Source: Pseudomonas sp. KUIN-1 (lineage in GTDB: Bacteria > Pseudomonadota > Gammaproteobacteria > Pseudomonadales > Pseudomonadaceae). Taken from it: a stretch of DNA of 64,000 bases. The notes under the pieces are model-generated. The model worked only from the letters and a program-made list of their open reading frames with translations, was not told the DNA's origin and did not search any database. The DNA is taken from contig NZ_AP020337.1 of NCBI RefSeq assembly GCF_009176725.1, positions 5,091,501 through 5,155,500 on the forward strand. Direction: 5' to 3'. Of the stretch, positions 45,209-53,361 are shown piece after piece (positions within the stretch are counted from its first letter, which is position 1; each line of letters starts with the position of its first letter). The position numbers were made by a program, and so were the translations under genes.

Positions 45209-47557
45209 TTGAAACCTGAATTTCTTCTGCGCCTGCCGCGAACGTTCAAGTGGCTGGCGGGCGCGATCATGCTGCTGATCGCCCTCCTCTGGCTGGCTGA
45301 CCGACTCTGGCCGCTGCCACTGCCCAGGGACGATCTGGCTCGCGTTGTGCTGGCCGAGGACGGTACACCACTGTGGCGCTTCGCCGATGCCAATGGCGTA
45401 TGGCGCTATCCGGTCAGCAACGCGCAGGTCTCGCCCTACTACCTCGAAGCCCTGCTGACCTACGAAGACCGCTGGTTCTACAGCCATCCCGGGGTCAACC
45501 CGCTGGCGCTGTTGCGCGCCACCTGGCAAAACCTCAGCGGTGCCCGTGTAGTCTCAGGCGGCAGCACACTGTCGATGCAAGTGGCGCGGTTGCTCGATCC
45601 GCATTCACGTACGTTATCCGGCAAGTTTCGCCAGCTGTGGCGCACGCTGCAGCTGGAGTGGCACCTGTCCAAGGATCAGATCCTCAGTCTGTACCTCAAT
45701 CGCGCCCCGTTCGGCGGCACACTGCAAGGGGCCGCAGCCGCCAGTTGGGCCTACCTGGGCAAGTCGCCGCAAAACCTGACCCGCGCCGAGGCGGCATTGC
45801 TGGCGGTGCTACCACAGGCGCCTAGCCGCCTGCGTCCTGATCGTCACCCGCAGCGCGCGCAACAGGCCCGCGACAAGGTGCTGAGACGTCTGGCCGAGTT
45901 TCAGGTGTGGCCGCAAGCAAGCGTGAACGAAGCACTGGAAGAGCCTTTATGGCTGGCGCCGCGACAGGAGCCGAGCCTGGCGCCGCTGCTGGCCCGACGC
46001 CTGAATCGACCCAACAGCCCGCCACTGATCCGCACCACGCTGGACGCCTCACTGCAACGACGCATGGAGGACCTGCTGATGGGCTGGCGCGCACGCCTTC
46101 CGGAGCGAACGTCGGCAGCGATTCTGGTGGTCGAGGCTGAGAACATGGCCGTACGCGCGTACGTCGGCTCGGTGGACATCAACGACGCCAAGCGTTTCGG
46201 CCATGTGGACATGGTCACCGCCTTGCGTTCGCCGGGCTCGACGCTCAAGCCGTTCCTGTACGGCATGGCCATGGACGCCGGGCTGATCCACTCCGAATCG
46301 CTGATGCAGGATGTGCCGCGGCGCTATGGCGACTATCGACCGGGCAACTTTTCGAGCGGCTTCGGCGGACCGGTGGCAGCCAGTTCGGCGCTGTCGATGT
46401 CCCTCAACCTGCCTGCCGTGCAATTGCTGGAGGTCTACGGGCCGAAGCGCTTCGCCGCCGAACTGCGCAATGGCGGCGTGCCCCTGACCCTGCCGCCGCT
46501 GGCCGAGCCCAGCTTGGCACTGATTCTTGGCGGCGCAGGCAGTCGGTTGGAGGATCTGCTGACAGGCTACAGCGCCTTCGCGCGCGGCGGGCGCAGTGCC
46601 GATGTTCGACTGCAACCGCAGGACCGACTGCGTGAACGGCGGATGATGTCACCGGGCGCTGCGTGGATCATTCGCCGCATTCTCAGTGGTCAGTCGCGCC
46701 CGGACATCGACCCGCGCGCCGAGCTGGTACAGCGCCCGCAACTGGCCTGGAAAACCGGCACCAGCTATGGCTTCCGCGATGCCTGGGCGATTGGCGTCGG
46801 ACCGCGCTTTCTGGTCGGTGTGTGGATCGGTCGGCCGGATGGCACACCGGTGCCGGGGCAGTTCGGGCTGGCTTCGGCAGCGCCGCTGATGCTTCAGGTG
46901 CACGATGTGCTGGTCAATCGCGACAGTCAGCGCGGGATCGCCGCACCGCTGCAACCCGTGCCGCAGAACGTCGGTGTGGCCGCCATCTGCTGGCCACTGG
47001 GTCAACCGATGAGCAAAAGCGCCCCCAATTGCCGGCGCCAACGCTTCGCCTGGACGCTGGACGGCACCACGCCGCCCACCCTGCAAGCGGCCGACCAACC
47101 GCTCGGGCTGGGTTTGCAGGAGCGTGTCTGGGTCAATGCCAAGGGGCTGCGCGTCGCGGCCAATTGCCCGGACGCCCGAGCGCAGGACATCGCGCTGTGG
47201 CCTGCGCCTCTGGAGCCCTGGCTGCCCAGAGCAGAGCGACGCGATGCTCGCCTGCCGCCCGCGGACCCGGATTGCCCGCCACAGAACCTCAACCTCGCGC
47301 CCCCGCTGAGCATTGTCGGTGTGCGCGAAGGCGACAACCTGCGCCTGCCTGCTACCAGCCGTCAGGCTTTACGCCTCACGCTTTCGGCACTCGGAGGCAG
47401 TGGCCATCGCTGGTGGTTTATCGATGGCAAACCTCTGGCAGACACCGACACCCGGCAAGACTTCACCCCCACCCTGAGCAAACCGGGGCGTTATCAGTTA
47501 AGCGTGCTGGACGAAAGCGGTCAGACGGCGCGGGTTGAATTCAGCGTGGTGGAGTGA
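45209..47557 (+). CDS. pbpC: Penicillin-binding protein 1C
   Basis: PBP1C is a bifunctional class A penicillin-binding protein, although its transpeptidase activity is poorly understood. The 782-residue protein has a membrane anchor (residues 14-30), a GT51 domain with LTYEDRWFYSHPGVNPLALLRA, and a transpeptidase domain with STLK (Ser344) and KTGTSYGFRDAW. The C-terminal BiPBP-type domain (about 690-782) is characteristic of PBP1C. The start is a TTG at 45209 with AAAGG upstream; no ATG or GTG fits the signal anchor. It pairs with the alpha-2-macroglobulin gene, as in E. coli. Confidence 0.94.
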   Translation: MKPEFLLRLPRTFKWLAGAIMLLIALLWLADRLWPLPLPRDDLARVVLAEDGTPLWRFADANGVWRYPVSNAQVSPYYLEALLTYEDRWFYSHPGVNPLALLRATWQNLSGARVVSGGSTLSMQVARLLDPHSRTLSGKFRQLWRTLQLEWHLSKDQILSLYLNRAPFGGTLQGAAAASWAYLGKSPQNLTRAEAALLAVLPQAPSRLRPDRHPQRAQQARDKVLRRLAEFQVWPQASVNEALEEPLWLAPRQEPSLAPLLARRLNRPNSPPLIRTTLDASLQRRMEDLLMGWRARLPERTSAAILVVEAENMAVRAYVGSVDINDAKRFGHVDMVTALRSPGSTLKPFLYGMAMDAGLIHSESLMQDVPRRYGDYRPGNFSSGFGGPVAASSALSMSLNLPAVQLLEVYGPKRFAAELRNGGVPLTLPPLAEPSLALILGGAGSRLEDLLTGYSAFARGGRSADVRLQPQDRLRERRMMSPGAAWIIRRILSGQSRPDIDPRAELVQRPQLAWKTGTSYGFRDAWAIGVGPRFLVGVWIGRPDGTPVPGQFGLASAAPLMLQVHDVLVNRDSQRGIAAPLQPVPQNVGVAAICWPLGQPMSKSAPNCRRQRFAWTLDGTTPPTLQAADQPLGLGLQERVWVNAKGLRVAANCPDARAQDIALWPAPLEPWLPRAERRDARLPPADPDCPPQNLNLAPPLSIVGVREGDNLRLPATSRQALRLTLSALGGSGHRWWFIDGKPLADTDTRQDFTPTLSKPGRYQLSVLDESGQTARVEFSVVE

Positions 47558-47571
47558 GCGCAGACGGGTAT

Positions 47572-47623
47572 GACGCAGAGCGTCAAGAAAGGCATTCCCA
47601 CGCTGAAGCGTGAGGAAAGATAG
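47572..47623 (+). repeat. Two-hairpin intergenic repeat, copy 7
   Basis: GACGCAGAGCGTC begins the element, 14 bases after the pbpC stop. The second stem reads CCCACGCT-GA-AGCGTGAGG, the alternative stem type, and the element ends GATAGG. Confidence 0.75.
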
Positions 47624-47634
47624 GCCTTTGACTT

Positions 47635-47664
47635 CGTGCCCATACTCCAGCGTGAGCATGCTGC
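47635..47664 (-). repeat. Two-hairpin intergenic repeat, copy 8 (partial, inverted)
   Basis: CGTGCCCATACTCCAGCGTG followed by AGCATGCTGC resembles the second half of the inverted copies. It faces copy 7 across 11 bases, between the convergent pbpC and response-regulator genes. Confidence 0.5.
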
Positions 47665-47681
47665 AGGGCGCGAGTCTGTCG

Positions 47682-48089
47682 TCACTGAACCTGAAAGATC
47701 TTCGGCTCGGGAAACAGGTTGTTGAGGGTTTCCAGCAAACGCACGTGATAGATCGGCTTGCGAAACAGGTCGAGCACGTGCAGGCGCAGCAGGTCGCTGA
47801 CGTCATCCATGTCGGCATGGCCGGAAGTGACGATAACGGGCAAATGCTGGCGTGAGGTGTGATCGCGCAGGTGACGGATCAGCTGGATGCCGCTTTCCTC
47901 CGGCATCCGCAGGTCAGTGATCACCAGCGCGATATCCGGATGGAGGGTCAACTGGTGCAAGGCCATCTTGACGGAAGACGCCGTGAAACAGCAGAACCCC
48001 TCACCTTCGAGCAGTTCTGCCAATTCCTCGTTTGCGTCCTCTTCGTCATCAACCAGAAGCAGTTGTTGGCGGATGGGGTGGACAGCCAT
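47682..48089 (-). CDS. Single-domain response regulator (REC only)
   Basis: This 135-residue protein is a lone receiver domain: LLVDDEEDANEE, phospho-acceptor Asp59 in VITDLRMPEESG, the conserved Thr/Ser region VIVTSGHAD, and lysine in FRKPIYH. No output domain is present. It lies 42 bases after the flp stop on the same strand, so it is probably cotranscribed with the pilin gene. It may act on a partner by protein contact, or serve in a phosphorelay with PprA; both are guesses from position. Confidence 0.9.
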   Translation of the reverse strand: MAVHPIRQQLLLVDDEEDANEELAELLEGEGFCCFTASSVKMALHQLTLHPDIALVITDLRMPEESGIQLIRHLRDHTSRQHLPVIVTSGHADMDDVSDLLRLHVLDLFRKPIYHVRLLETLNNLFPEPKIFQVQ

Positions 48090-48131
48090 GTGGTTATCTC
48101 AACAGGAATGAACTCAAAGCATATTAATCAA

Positions 48132-48338
48132 CTAACTTACCTTAGTACCACCCAATCCAGTGACAATATCATTGAATTTTCCTTTGATAGCGTCCCCCAA
48201 GGGGGTCACGAACGCAAACAGTACCAGCGCCACCATGGCTACAATCACTGCGTACTCGATCGCCGATGCCGCCTCCTTGTCCTTGAAAAAAGACTGAATA
48301 CGCGTGTAGATGCTGACGTACAACTGGGTAAGGAACAT
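48132..48338 (-). CDS. flp: Flp type IVb prepilin
   Basis: Flp is the major subunit of Tad pili. The 68-residue prepilin has a polar leader (KDKEA), then ASAIEYAVIVAMVALVLFAFV, with Glu at +5 and Tyr at +6 of the predicted mature chain. The residue before the predicted cleavage is Ala23, not the usual glycine. ATG 48338 has AGGAG seven bases upstream. A small hairpin (GCGCC-ACTGAA-GGCGC) stands just before the ribosome site. The gene is divergent from the cpaB operon. Confidence 0.93.
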   Translation of the reverse strand: MFLTQLYVSIYTRIQSFFKDKEAASAIEYAVIVAMVALVLFAFVTPLGDAIKGKFNDIVTGLGGTKVS

Positions 48339-48463
48339 CTCATTTCTCCTTGCGCCTTCAGTGGCGCCAATAAACCTTCTTGCGCATATATCTCCTCGCA
48401 ATATCAGCATTGCCCTCAATCAAAAAACCCACAATCTCAACAAAGCATTAACCGGAAAGTGAT

Positions 48464-48479
48464 AGGTCTGCCCAGACCT
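48464..48479. promoter_or_regulatory. Palindrome in flp/cpaB region
   Basis: AGGTCT-GCCC-AGACCT is a perfect 6-4-6 inverted repeat about 125 bases before flp and 190 before cpaB. It is a candidate binding site for the LuxR-type regulator PprB, whose real binding sequence I cannot verify here. Confidence 0.45.
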
Positions 48480-48541
48480 TTGCGCAAACTGCAGAAACGG
48501 CTATGCCATTCATCCGAAAGCATTTTTATACCAAAGCAGAA

Positions 48542-48557
48542 TGGCGCTTTGATTGCC
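48542..48557 (+). promoter_or_regulatory. Sigma-54-like promoter upstream of cpaB
   Basis: TGGCGC-TTTGA-TTGCC matches the -24/-12 consensus TGGCAC-N5-TTGC with one substitution and the required GG-N10-GC spacing. It points towards cpaB, whose start is about 113 bases downstream. No sigma-54 activator gene is in the window. Confidence 0.5.
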
Positions 48558-48669
48558 ATGAGCTACCTTCACATAACGGACATTTGACCTTGTCCTCTAT
48601 TACCTGCTGGTGAAATTGCCGCACCGCGTGTGTTGAAGTTGTCCTGCGATGACAAAGGGAAAAGTTGCC

Positions 48670-49629
48670 ATGAGCAGTCGCATTACCCTGGTGCTTGCTG
48701 TCCTGTTTTTGTTGGGGGCGTTGATTGCCGCGTATCTGGGGATCGCCGTCAGCAAACCAGCCGAGGCACCTGCAGCTGTCATTCCGCCCAGCGAACCTGT
48801 CACCACCGAAACAGCGATCCAGACGCCTCCGACGCCTCCCGTCGAGGACGCTTTGCGTCACAACGTCGTGGTGTTGGCCCGGGATATCCCTGCCTACACC
48901 GCAATCACGGCCGATGACCTGACCATCGAGCGCCTCAAGGTCGCCCCACCCGGGAGCTTTGAAGCCATCGACAAGATCGTCGGGCGCAGCAGTTGGCGCA
49001 CGCTGACCGCCGGAAGCTGGCTTGCGGAGAGCAACTTCGAAGCAGGCGGCACCCTGGCGCGGATGATTCGTCCTCACGAACGGGCCCTGGCGTTGCAGGT
49101 CGATGAAGTGACGGGCGCCTCTGGACAACTCAGCCCCGGCGACTACGTGGATGTACTGCTTTACCTGCCTGAGGACGTGAGCAATCCGAATCGGTCGAGC
49201 CAGGTTGTGGTGCCTGCCCTGCGCATTCTCGGCGTTGGCGCGCTGCTCGGTCCGGACCGCAACGGCAAGCCGGTGCAGGACATCAACGCTGACGAACGCC
49301 TCAAACAGGAGCAGCAGCGGATCAACGCGCGAACCGTCACGGTCGCGGTGCCGCAAGCCCTGGTGGCGCGCCTGATGCTGGCGTCGCAAACCGGTGTGCT
49401 GCGTCTGGCCGTGCGCAGCGCCGACGAGGGCAACCTGCAGGATTACTGGGCCAACGAAGCCGGCGGCCCTGACGCTGCCGAGCGACTCGATTCAGCCAAC
49501 CGCCAACTGGTCAGCTTCAGACAACTGAGCCTGGGCCCGGCCAGCGCGCCAACATCAGGCGCAACCCCGCGTACGTCTCGCGCTGTCGAGGTCATACGCG
49601 GTAACCAGATCACGCAACAAACTCCCTGA
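48670..49629 (+). CDS. cpaB: Flp pilus assembly protein CpaB (RcpC)
   Basis: CpaB/RcpC is a periplasmic Tad component with SAF domains, thought to stabilise the secretin. The start at 48670 (MSSRITLVLAVLFLLGALIAAYLG) begins the signal anchor directly. An ATG at 48649 adds seven residues. A proline-rich linker (30-60) is followed by the SAF domain LARDIPAYTAITADDLTIERLKVAPPG, and by an RcpC-type region with LSPGDYVDVLLYLPE. It is the first gene of the assembly operon. Confidence 0.92.
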   Translation: MSSRITLVLAVLFLLGALIAAYLGIAVSKPAEAPAAVIPPSEPVTTETAIQTPPTPPVEDALRHNVVVLARDIPAYTAITADDLTIERLKVAPPGSFEAIDKIVGRSSWRTLTAGSWLAESNFEAGGTLARMIRPHERALALQVDEVTGASGQLSPGDYVDVLLYLPEDVSNPNRSSQVVVPALRILGVGALLGPDRNGKPVQDINADERLKQEQQRINARTVTVAVPQALVARLMLASQTGVLRLAVRSADEGNLQDYWANEAGGPDAAERLDSANRQLVSFRQLSLGPASAPTSGATPRTSRAVEVIRGNQITQQTP

Positions 49630-49649
49630 TTGAGCAAGGATTGCATTTG

Positions 49650-50900
49650 ATGAGCTGTTGTTCCGTGCCAGTTATAAAACCCCGTTTGCTGGCGTTAGTC
49701 ATCGCAACATTGTGCGCGCCAGGCGCGTGGGCCGCTTCGGGCAGTTGTGCCGGCCTTGCCGCGATGCCGGCTGCCGTGGAAATTGACCAGGGCATTCAAC
49801 AGGAGGTGCGCTCTGCGGTGCCCATCACCCGCATCGCCGTGGGTGATCCGAAAATCGCCGATGTACATGTCAACGGCAGCGACGGTTTTCTGTTGACCGG
49901 CGTCGCACAGGGGACGACCAGCCTGATGGTCTGGACCGCCTGCGCAAGCGCGCCACGCCAGAGCATGGTCTTCGTGCGTGGCCGGGCGACGACCGCCATG
50001 GTCGAGAGTGTCACCGCGCCGTCTGCCGATGCGCAGTTACCCAGCCAGGTGCAGACCGACATCCGTTTTATCGAAGTCAGCCGCACCAAACTCAAGGAGG
50101 CCAGCACCTCGATCTTCGGCAAAGGCTCGAGCAACTTTCTGTTCGGCGCGCCCGGCACGGTACCGGGCGTCAACGTCACACCTGGCGCTGTGGGCGGCAT
50201 AACGCCGAGCATTCCGCTGAACAACAGCAATTTCAATATCGTCTGGGGCGGTGGCAGCAGCAAGGTGCTGGGCATGATCAACGCCATGGAAAACAGCGGC
50301 TACGCCTACACCCTGGCACGCCCCAGCCTGGTCGCCCTCAACGGGCAAAGCGCGAGCTTTCTGGCCGGCGGCGAATTCCCGGTGCCGGTGCCCAATGGTG
50401 AAGGCAACGGTATCTCCATCGAGTACAAGGAGTTTGGCGTGCGCCTGACCCTGACCCCGACTGTCGTGGGCCGGGATCGGATTCTGCTGAAGGTCGCGCC
50501 GGAAGTCAGCGAGCTGGATTTCTCGGCCGGCATCACCATCGCCGGGACCACCGTGCCAGCACTCAACATCCGCCGTACCGATACCAGCATTGCGCTTGCC
50601 GACGGCGAGAGCTTCGTGGTCAGCGGGCTGATCAGTTCCAGCAACAGCGGTTCGGTGGACAAGTTTCCCGGTCTTGGCGACATCCCGATTCTCGGTGCAT
50701 TTTTTCGCAGCTCGCAAATCCAGCGCGACGAGCGCGAACTGCTGATGATCGTCACCCCGCATCTGGTCCAGCCACTGGCCGCCAACGCCCGGCTGCCGTC
50801 GCTGCCAGGTGAGGCACTGCGCACCTACGACCCGAGCTTCCCGCGTCTGTATTTTCTGGAAAACGGCGATTTCGACCGCCGCGACGGATTATCCAAATGA
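49650..50900 (+). CDS. cpaC: Flp pilus secretin CpaC (RcpA)
   Basis: This 416-residue protein forms the outer-membrane ring for the Tad pilus. It has a signal peptide ending PGAWA. An N-terminal BON/pilus-type domain (VEIDQGIQQEVRS...VADVHVN-like) follows, then the secretin domain from QVQTDIRFIEVSR to a C-terminal VDKFPGLGDIPILGAFFRSS, the typical secretin signature. ATG 49650 has AAGGA nine bases upstream. It is shorter than most type II secretins, as is normal for Tad. The stop overlaps the cpaE start (ATGA). Confidence 0.94.
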   Translation: MSCCSVPVIKPRLLALVIATLCAPGAWAASGSCAGLAAMPAAVEIDQGIQQEVRSAVPITRIAVGDPKIADVHVNGSDGFLLTGVAQGTTSLMVWTACASAPRQSMVFVRGRATTAMVESVTAPSADAQLPSQVQTDIRFIEVSRTKLKEASTSIFGKGSSNFLFGAPGTVPGVNVTPGAVGGITPSIPLNNSNFNIVWGGGSSKVLGMINAMENSGYAYTLARPSLVALNGQSASFLAGGEFPVPVPNGEGNGISIEYKEFGVRLTLTPTVVGRDRILLKVAPEVSELDFSAGITIAGTTVPALNIRRTDTSIALADGESFVVSGLISSSNSGSVDKFPGLGDIPILGAFFRSSQIQRDERELLMIVTPHLVQPLAANARLPSLPGEALRTYDPSFPRLYFLENGDFDRRDGLSK

Positions 50901-52087
50901 GCCAGAGCCTGAGCCAGACCTTTCTGGCAATCACCCGTAACAACACCGACCTGGAGTGGCTGCAAAGTGCTCTGGGTTCGCTGGGCCAGGTGGTCAGTGC
51001 CGGTACCGGCAGCCTCGACGACCTGCTCGCGCTGGTGGACGTGACGTTCGCCAGCGTGGTGTTCGTCGGGCTCGACCGTGAGCATTTGATGACCCAGAGC
51101 GCCCTGATCGAAAGTGCGCTGGAAGCAAAGCCGATGCTGGCCATCGTTGCGCTCGGCGATGGCATGGATAACCAGCTGGTGCTCAATGCCATGCGCGCCG
51201 GAGCCAGGGACTTCGTTGCCTATGGCTCTCGCTCCAGTGAGGTCGCCGGTCTGGTCAGACGCCTGAGCAAGCGCCTGCCCGCCGTGACGCCCAACCCGAA
51301 CATGAGCGGCCTGTCGGTGCTGTACGGCGTACAAAGCGATGACGACGGGGCCTTGATCGCGACGCACCTGGCGATGGTCGTGCACAAGACCGGGCAGCGC
51401 ACGCTGCTGCTGGACCTCGGCCTGCCACGCGGCGACAGCCTGTTGATGCTCGGTCTTGAATCGACTTTCAGCTTCGGTGACGCCCTGCGCCACTTGCGCA
51501 GGCTCGATGCAACGCTGATCGACAGTGCTTTCACCACCAGCGAAAGCGGCCTGCGCATTCTGGCTTACAGCGAAGCCGACGATCATCTGGAACAGTCCAG
51601 TGCCGCCGAGCTTTATATGCTGCTCAGCGCGCTGCGCCAGCATTTTCAGCATGTGGTGGTGAACCTTGTAGGTCAGCCGGACAGCGAGGCCTTGCGCTCT
51701 CTGGTCAGCCATTGCGATCAGTTGTTGTGGTACACCGACCAGAGCGTACTGGGCTGTCGACGCAGCCTGACGGTGCTCAACAACTGGCGCGAAAAAGGCA
51801 TGAAAATGCAGCACGCCGGCCTGCTGGTCGATCGTTATCAGCGCTCGGTCGCGCCCAATTCCGAAACCGTGAGCAAAACCTTCGGCCTGCCGGTGCTGGC
51901 GGTACTGCCGCTTGCGCCGGAGCTGCGCCTCAACGCCAAGAATCAAGGCGTGACACTGTTCGAACTGGCGTCACGCGACGCGCTGTGCTCCGGGCTGCGG
52001 CGGCTTGGCGAGCATCTGGCACGGCATACCGAGGCTCGCGAGAAAGCCGATCAGGGCTGGCTCGCTCGACTGTGGGGGAACCGGTAA
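50897..52087 (+). CDS. cpaE: Flp pilus localisation protein CpaE/TadZ, degenerate P-loop
   Basis: TadZ/CpaE is a MinD-like protein that helps place the Tad machine at the pole. The 396-residue protein has an N-terminal receiver-like domain (1-125) lacking normal phospho-acceptor motifs, then a ParA-like domain. At the usual Walker A site the sequence is GVQSDDDGALIATHLA, without the lysine and glycine pattern, so ATP binding is doubtful. The Walker B-like TLLLDLGLPRGD is kept. It overlaps cpaC and cpaF by start/stop sharing. Confidence 0.88.
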   Translation: MSQSLSQTFLAITRNNTDLEWLQSALGSLGQVVSAGTGSLDDLLALVDVTFASVVFVGLDREHLMTQSALIESALEAKPMLAIVALGDGMDNQLVLNAMRAGARDFVAYGSRSSEVAGLVRRLSKRLPAVTPNPNMSGLSVLYGVQSDDDGALIATHLAMVVHKTGQRTLLLDLGLPRGDSLLMLGLESTFSFGDALRHLRRLDATLIDSAFTTSESGLRILAYSEADDHLEQSSAAELYMLLSALRQHFQHVVVNLVGQPDSEALRSLVSHCDQLLWYTDQSVLGCRRSLTVLNNWREKGMKMQHAGLLVDRYQRSVAPNSETVSKTFGLPVLAVLPLAPELRLNAKNQGVTLFELASRDALCSGLRRLGEHLARHTEAREKADQGWLARLWGNR

Positions 52088-53343
52088 TGGCGGAGAAACT
52101 GTTTGGCGTCTCATCGCGTACGCAAGGCAAGCCTGACGACGGGCAAGGCCTGAAACTGGTGCTGCACCGTTACATCATCGACGGCATGGAAGAAAGCGGC
52201 AAAAGCCTGCTCGAAGGCTCACGACCGGCCCTGGCGCAGTTCGTCATCGACAAGGTGGCCGAATACGTCGCACGGCTGCGGCTGGCCATCTCGCGTTACG
52301 AAATGGAGCGCCTCGCTGAAGAACTGGTCGACGAACTGACCGGCTTCGGCCCGCTGGAAGTGCTGCTGCGCGACACCTCGGTGACGGAAATTCTGGTCAA
52401 CGGGCCAGGCAAGGTCTTTGTCGAGCGCGATGGCGTGCTGCACCACACCGACCTGCGCTTTATCGATTCGCACCACGTCGAGCGCGTGATGCAACGCATC
52501 CTGGCACCCCTTGGGCGGCGTCTGGACGAGTCTTCACCGATGGTCGACGCACGTCTGCCCGATGGCAGCCGGGTCAACGCCATCATTCCGCCCATTGCGC
52601 TGGACGGCCCTTGCCTGTCGATCCGGAAATTCCGCAAGGACATGCTCAAGAGCGCCGACCTGGTGGCCATGCAGACCATCGATCAGTCGATTTTCGAGTT
52701 CTTCCAGGAGGCCGTCGGCAAACGCTGCAACATTCTGGTCAGCGGCGGCACCGGCACGGGCAAGACCACCATGCTCAACGTGCTGAGCCAGTTGATCGAC
52801 AGCCATCAGCGTCTGGTGACCATCGAGGACGTCGCCGAGCTGCAGCTCAGCCACCCGCATGTGGTGCGCCTGGAAACCCGCCCGCCCAACGCCGAAGGGC
52901 ATGGCGAGGTGCGCGCCAGCGACCTGATCCGCAACTCGCTGCGGATGCGCCCGGACCGCATCATCCTCGGCGAGATTCGCGGCGTCGAAGTGCTGGACGT
53001 ATTGACGGCGATGAACACCGGCCACGATGGCTCGATGAGTACCGTGCACGCCAACAATGCACAGGATGCCCTGCTGCGTCTGGAAACGCTGGTGGGCCTG
53101 ACCGGGCGGCTGATCCCGGAAAAGACCCTGCGCCAGATGGTCTGCGCGGCACTGGATGTGATTATCCAGCTGACGCGTCTGCCTGACGGGCGCCGCTGTG
53201 TCAGTGAAGTGGTGGAAGTGGTCGGCATCCGCGATGACATCTATGTCACCAATACCCTGTTTCGCGTTGATCGCCGCACCGGGGTCGGCTTCATGCGCGA
53301 AGCGGCCCACGCCGCTGGCGACAAGCTGCGGCCTGGCTACTGA
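52087..53343 (+). CDS. cpaF: Flp pilus assembly ATPase CpaF (TadA)
   Basis: TadA/CpaF is the hexameric ATPase that drives both extension and retraction of Tad pili. The 418-residue protein has the Walker A motif SGGTGTGKTT (Lys226), the Asp box TIEDVAELQL, Walker B RPDRIILGEIRG and the His box MSTVHANNAQDA. All catalytic elements are intact. The start overlaps the cpaE stop (TAATG). Confidence 0.97.
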   Translation: MAEKLFGVSSRTQGKPDDGQGLKLVLHRYIIDGMEESGKSLLEGSRPALAQFVIDKVAEYVARLRLAISRYEMERLAEELVDELTGFGPLEVLLRDTSVTEILVNGPGKVFVERDGVLHHTDLRFIDSHHVERVMQRILAPLGRRLDESSPMVDARLPDGSRVNAIIPPIALDGPCLSIRKFRKDMLKSADLVAMQTIDQSIFEFFQEAVGKRCNILVSGGTGTGKTTMLNVLSQLIDSHQRLVTIEDVAELQLSHPHVVRLETRPPNAEGHGEVRASDLIRNSLRMRPDRIILGEIRGVEVLDVLTAMNTGHDGSMSTVHANNAQDALLRLETLVGLTGRLIPEKTLRQMVCAALDVIIQLTRLPDGRRCVSEVVEVVGIRDDIYVTNTLFRVDRRTGVGFMREAAHAAGDKLRPGY

Positions 53344-53361
53344 CATGCTCAAGGAGTCGGC

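Larger units (their letters stand above)
48339..48669. other. Divergent promoter region flp / cpaB
   Basis: This 331-base gap has no coding frame that looks real. It separates the pilin gene from the assembly operon and should contain both promoters. Notable items are the inverted repeat at 48464-48479 and a sigma-54-like site at 48542-48557, listed separately. The flp-proximal part is AT-richer than its surroundings. Confidence 0.6.
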
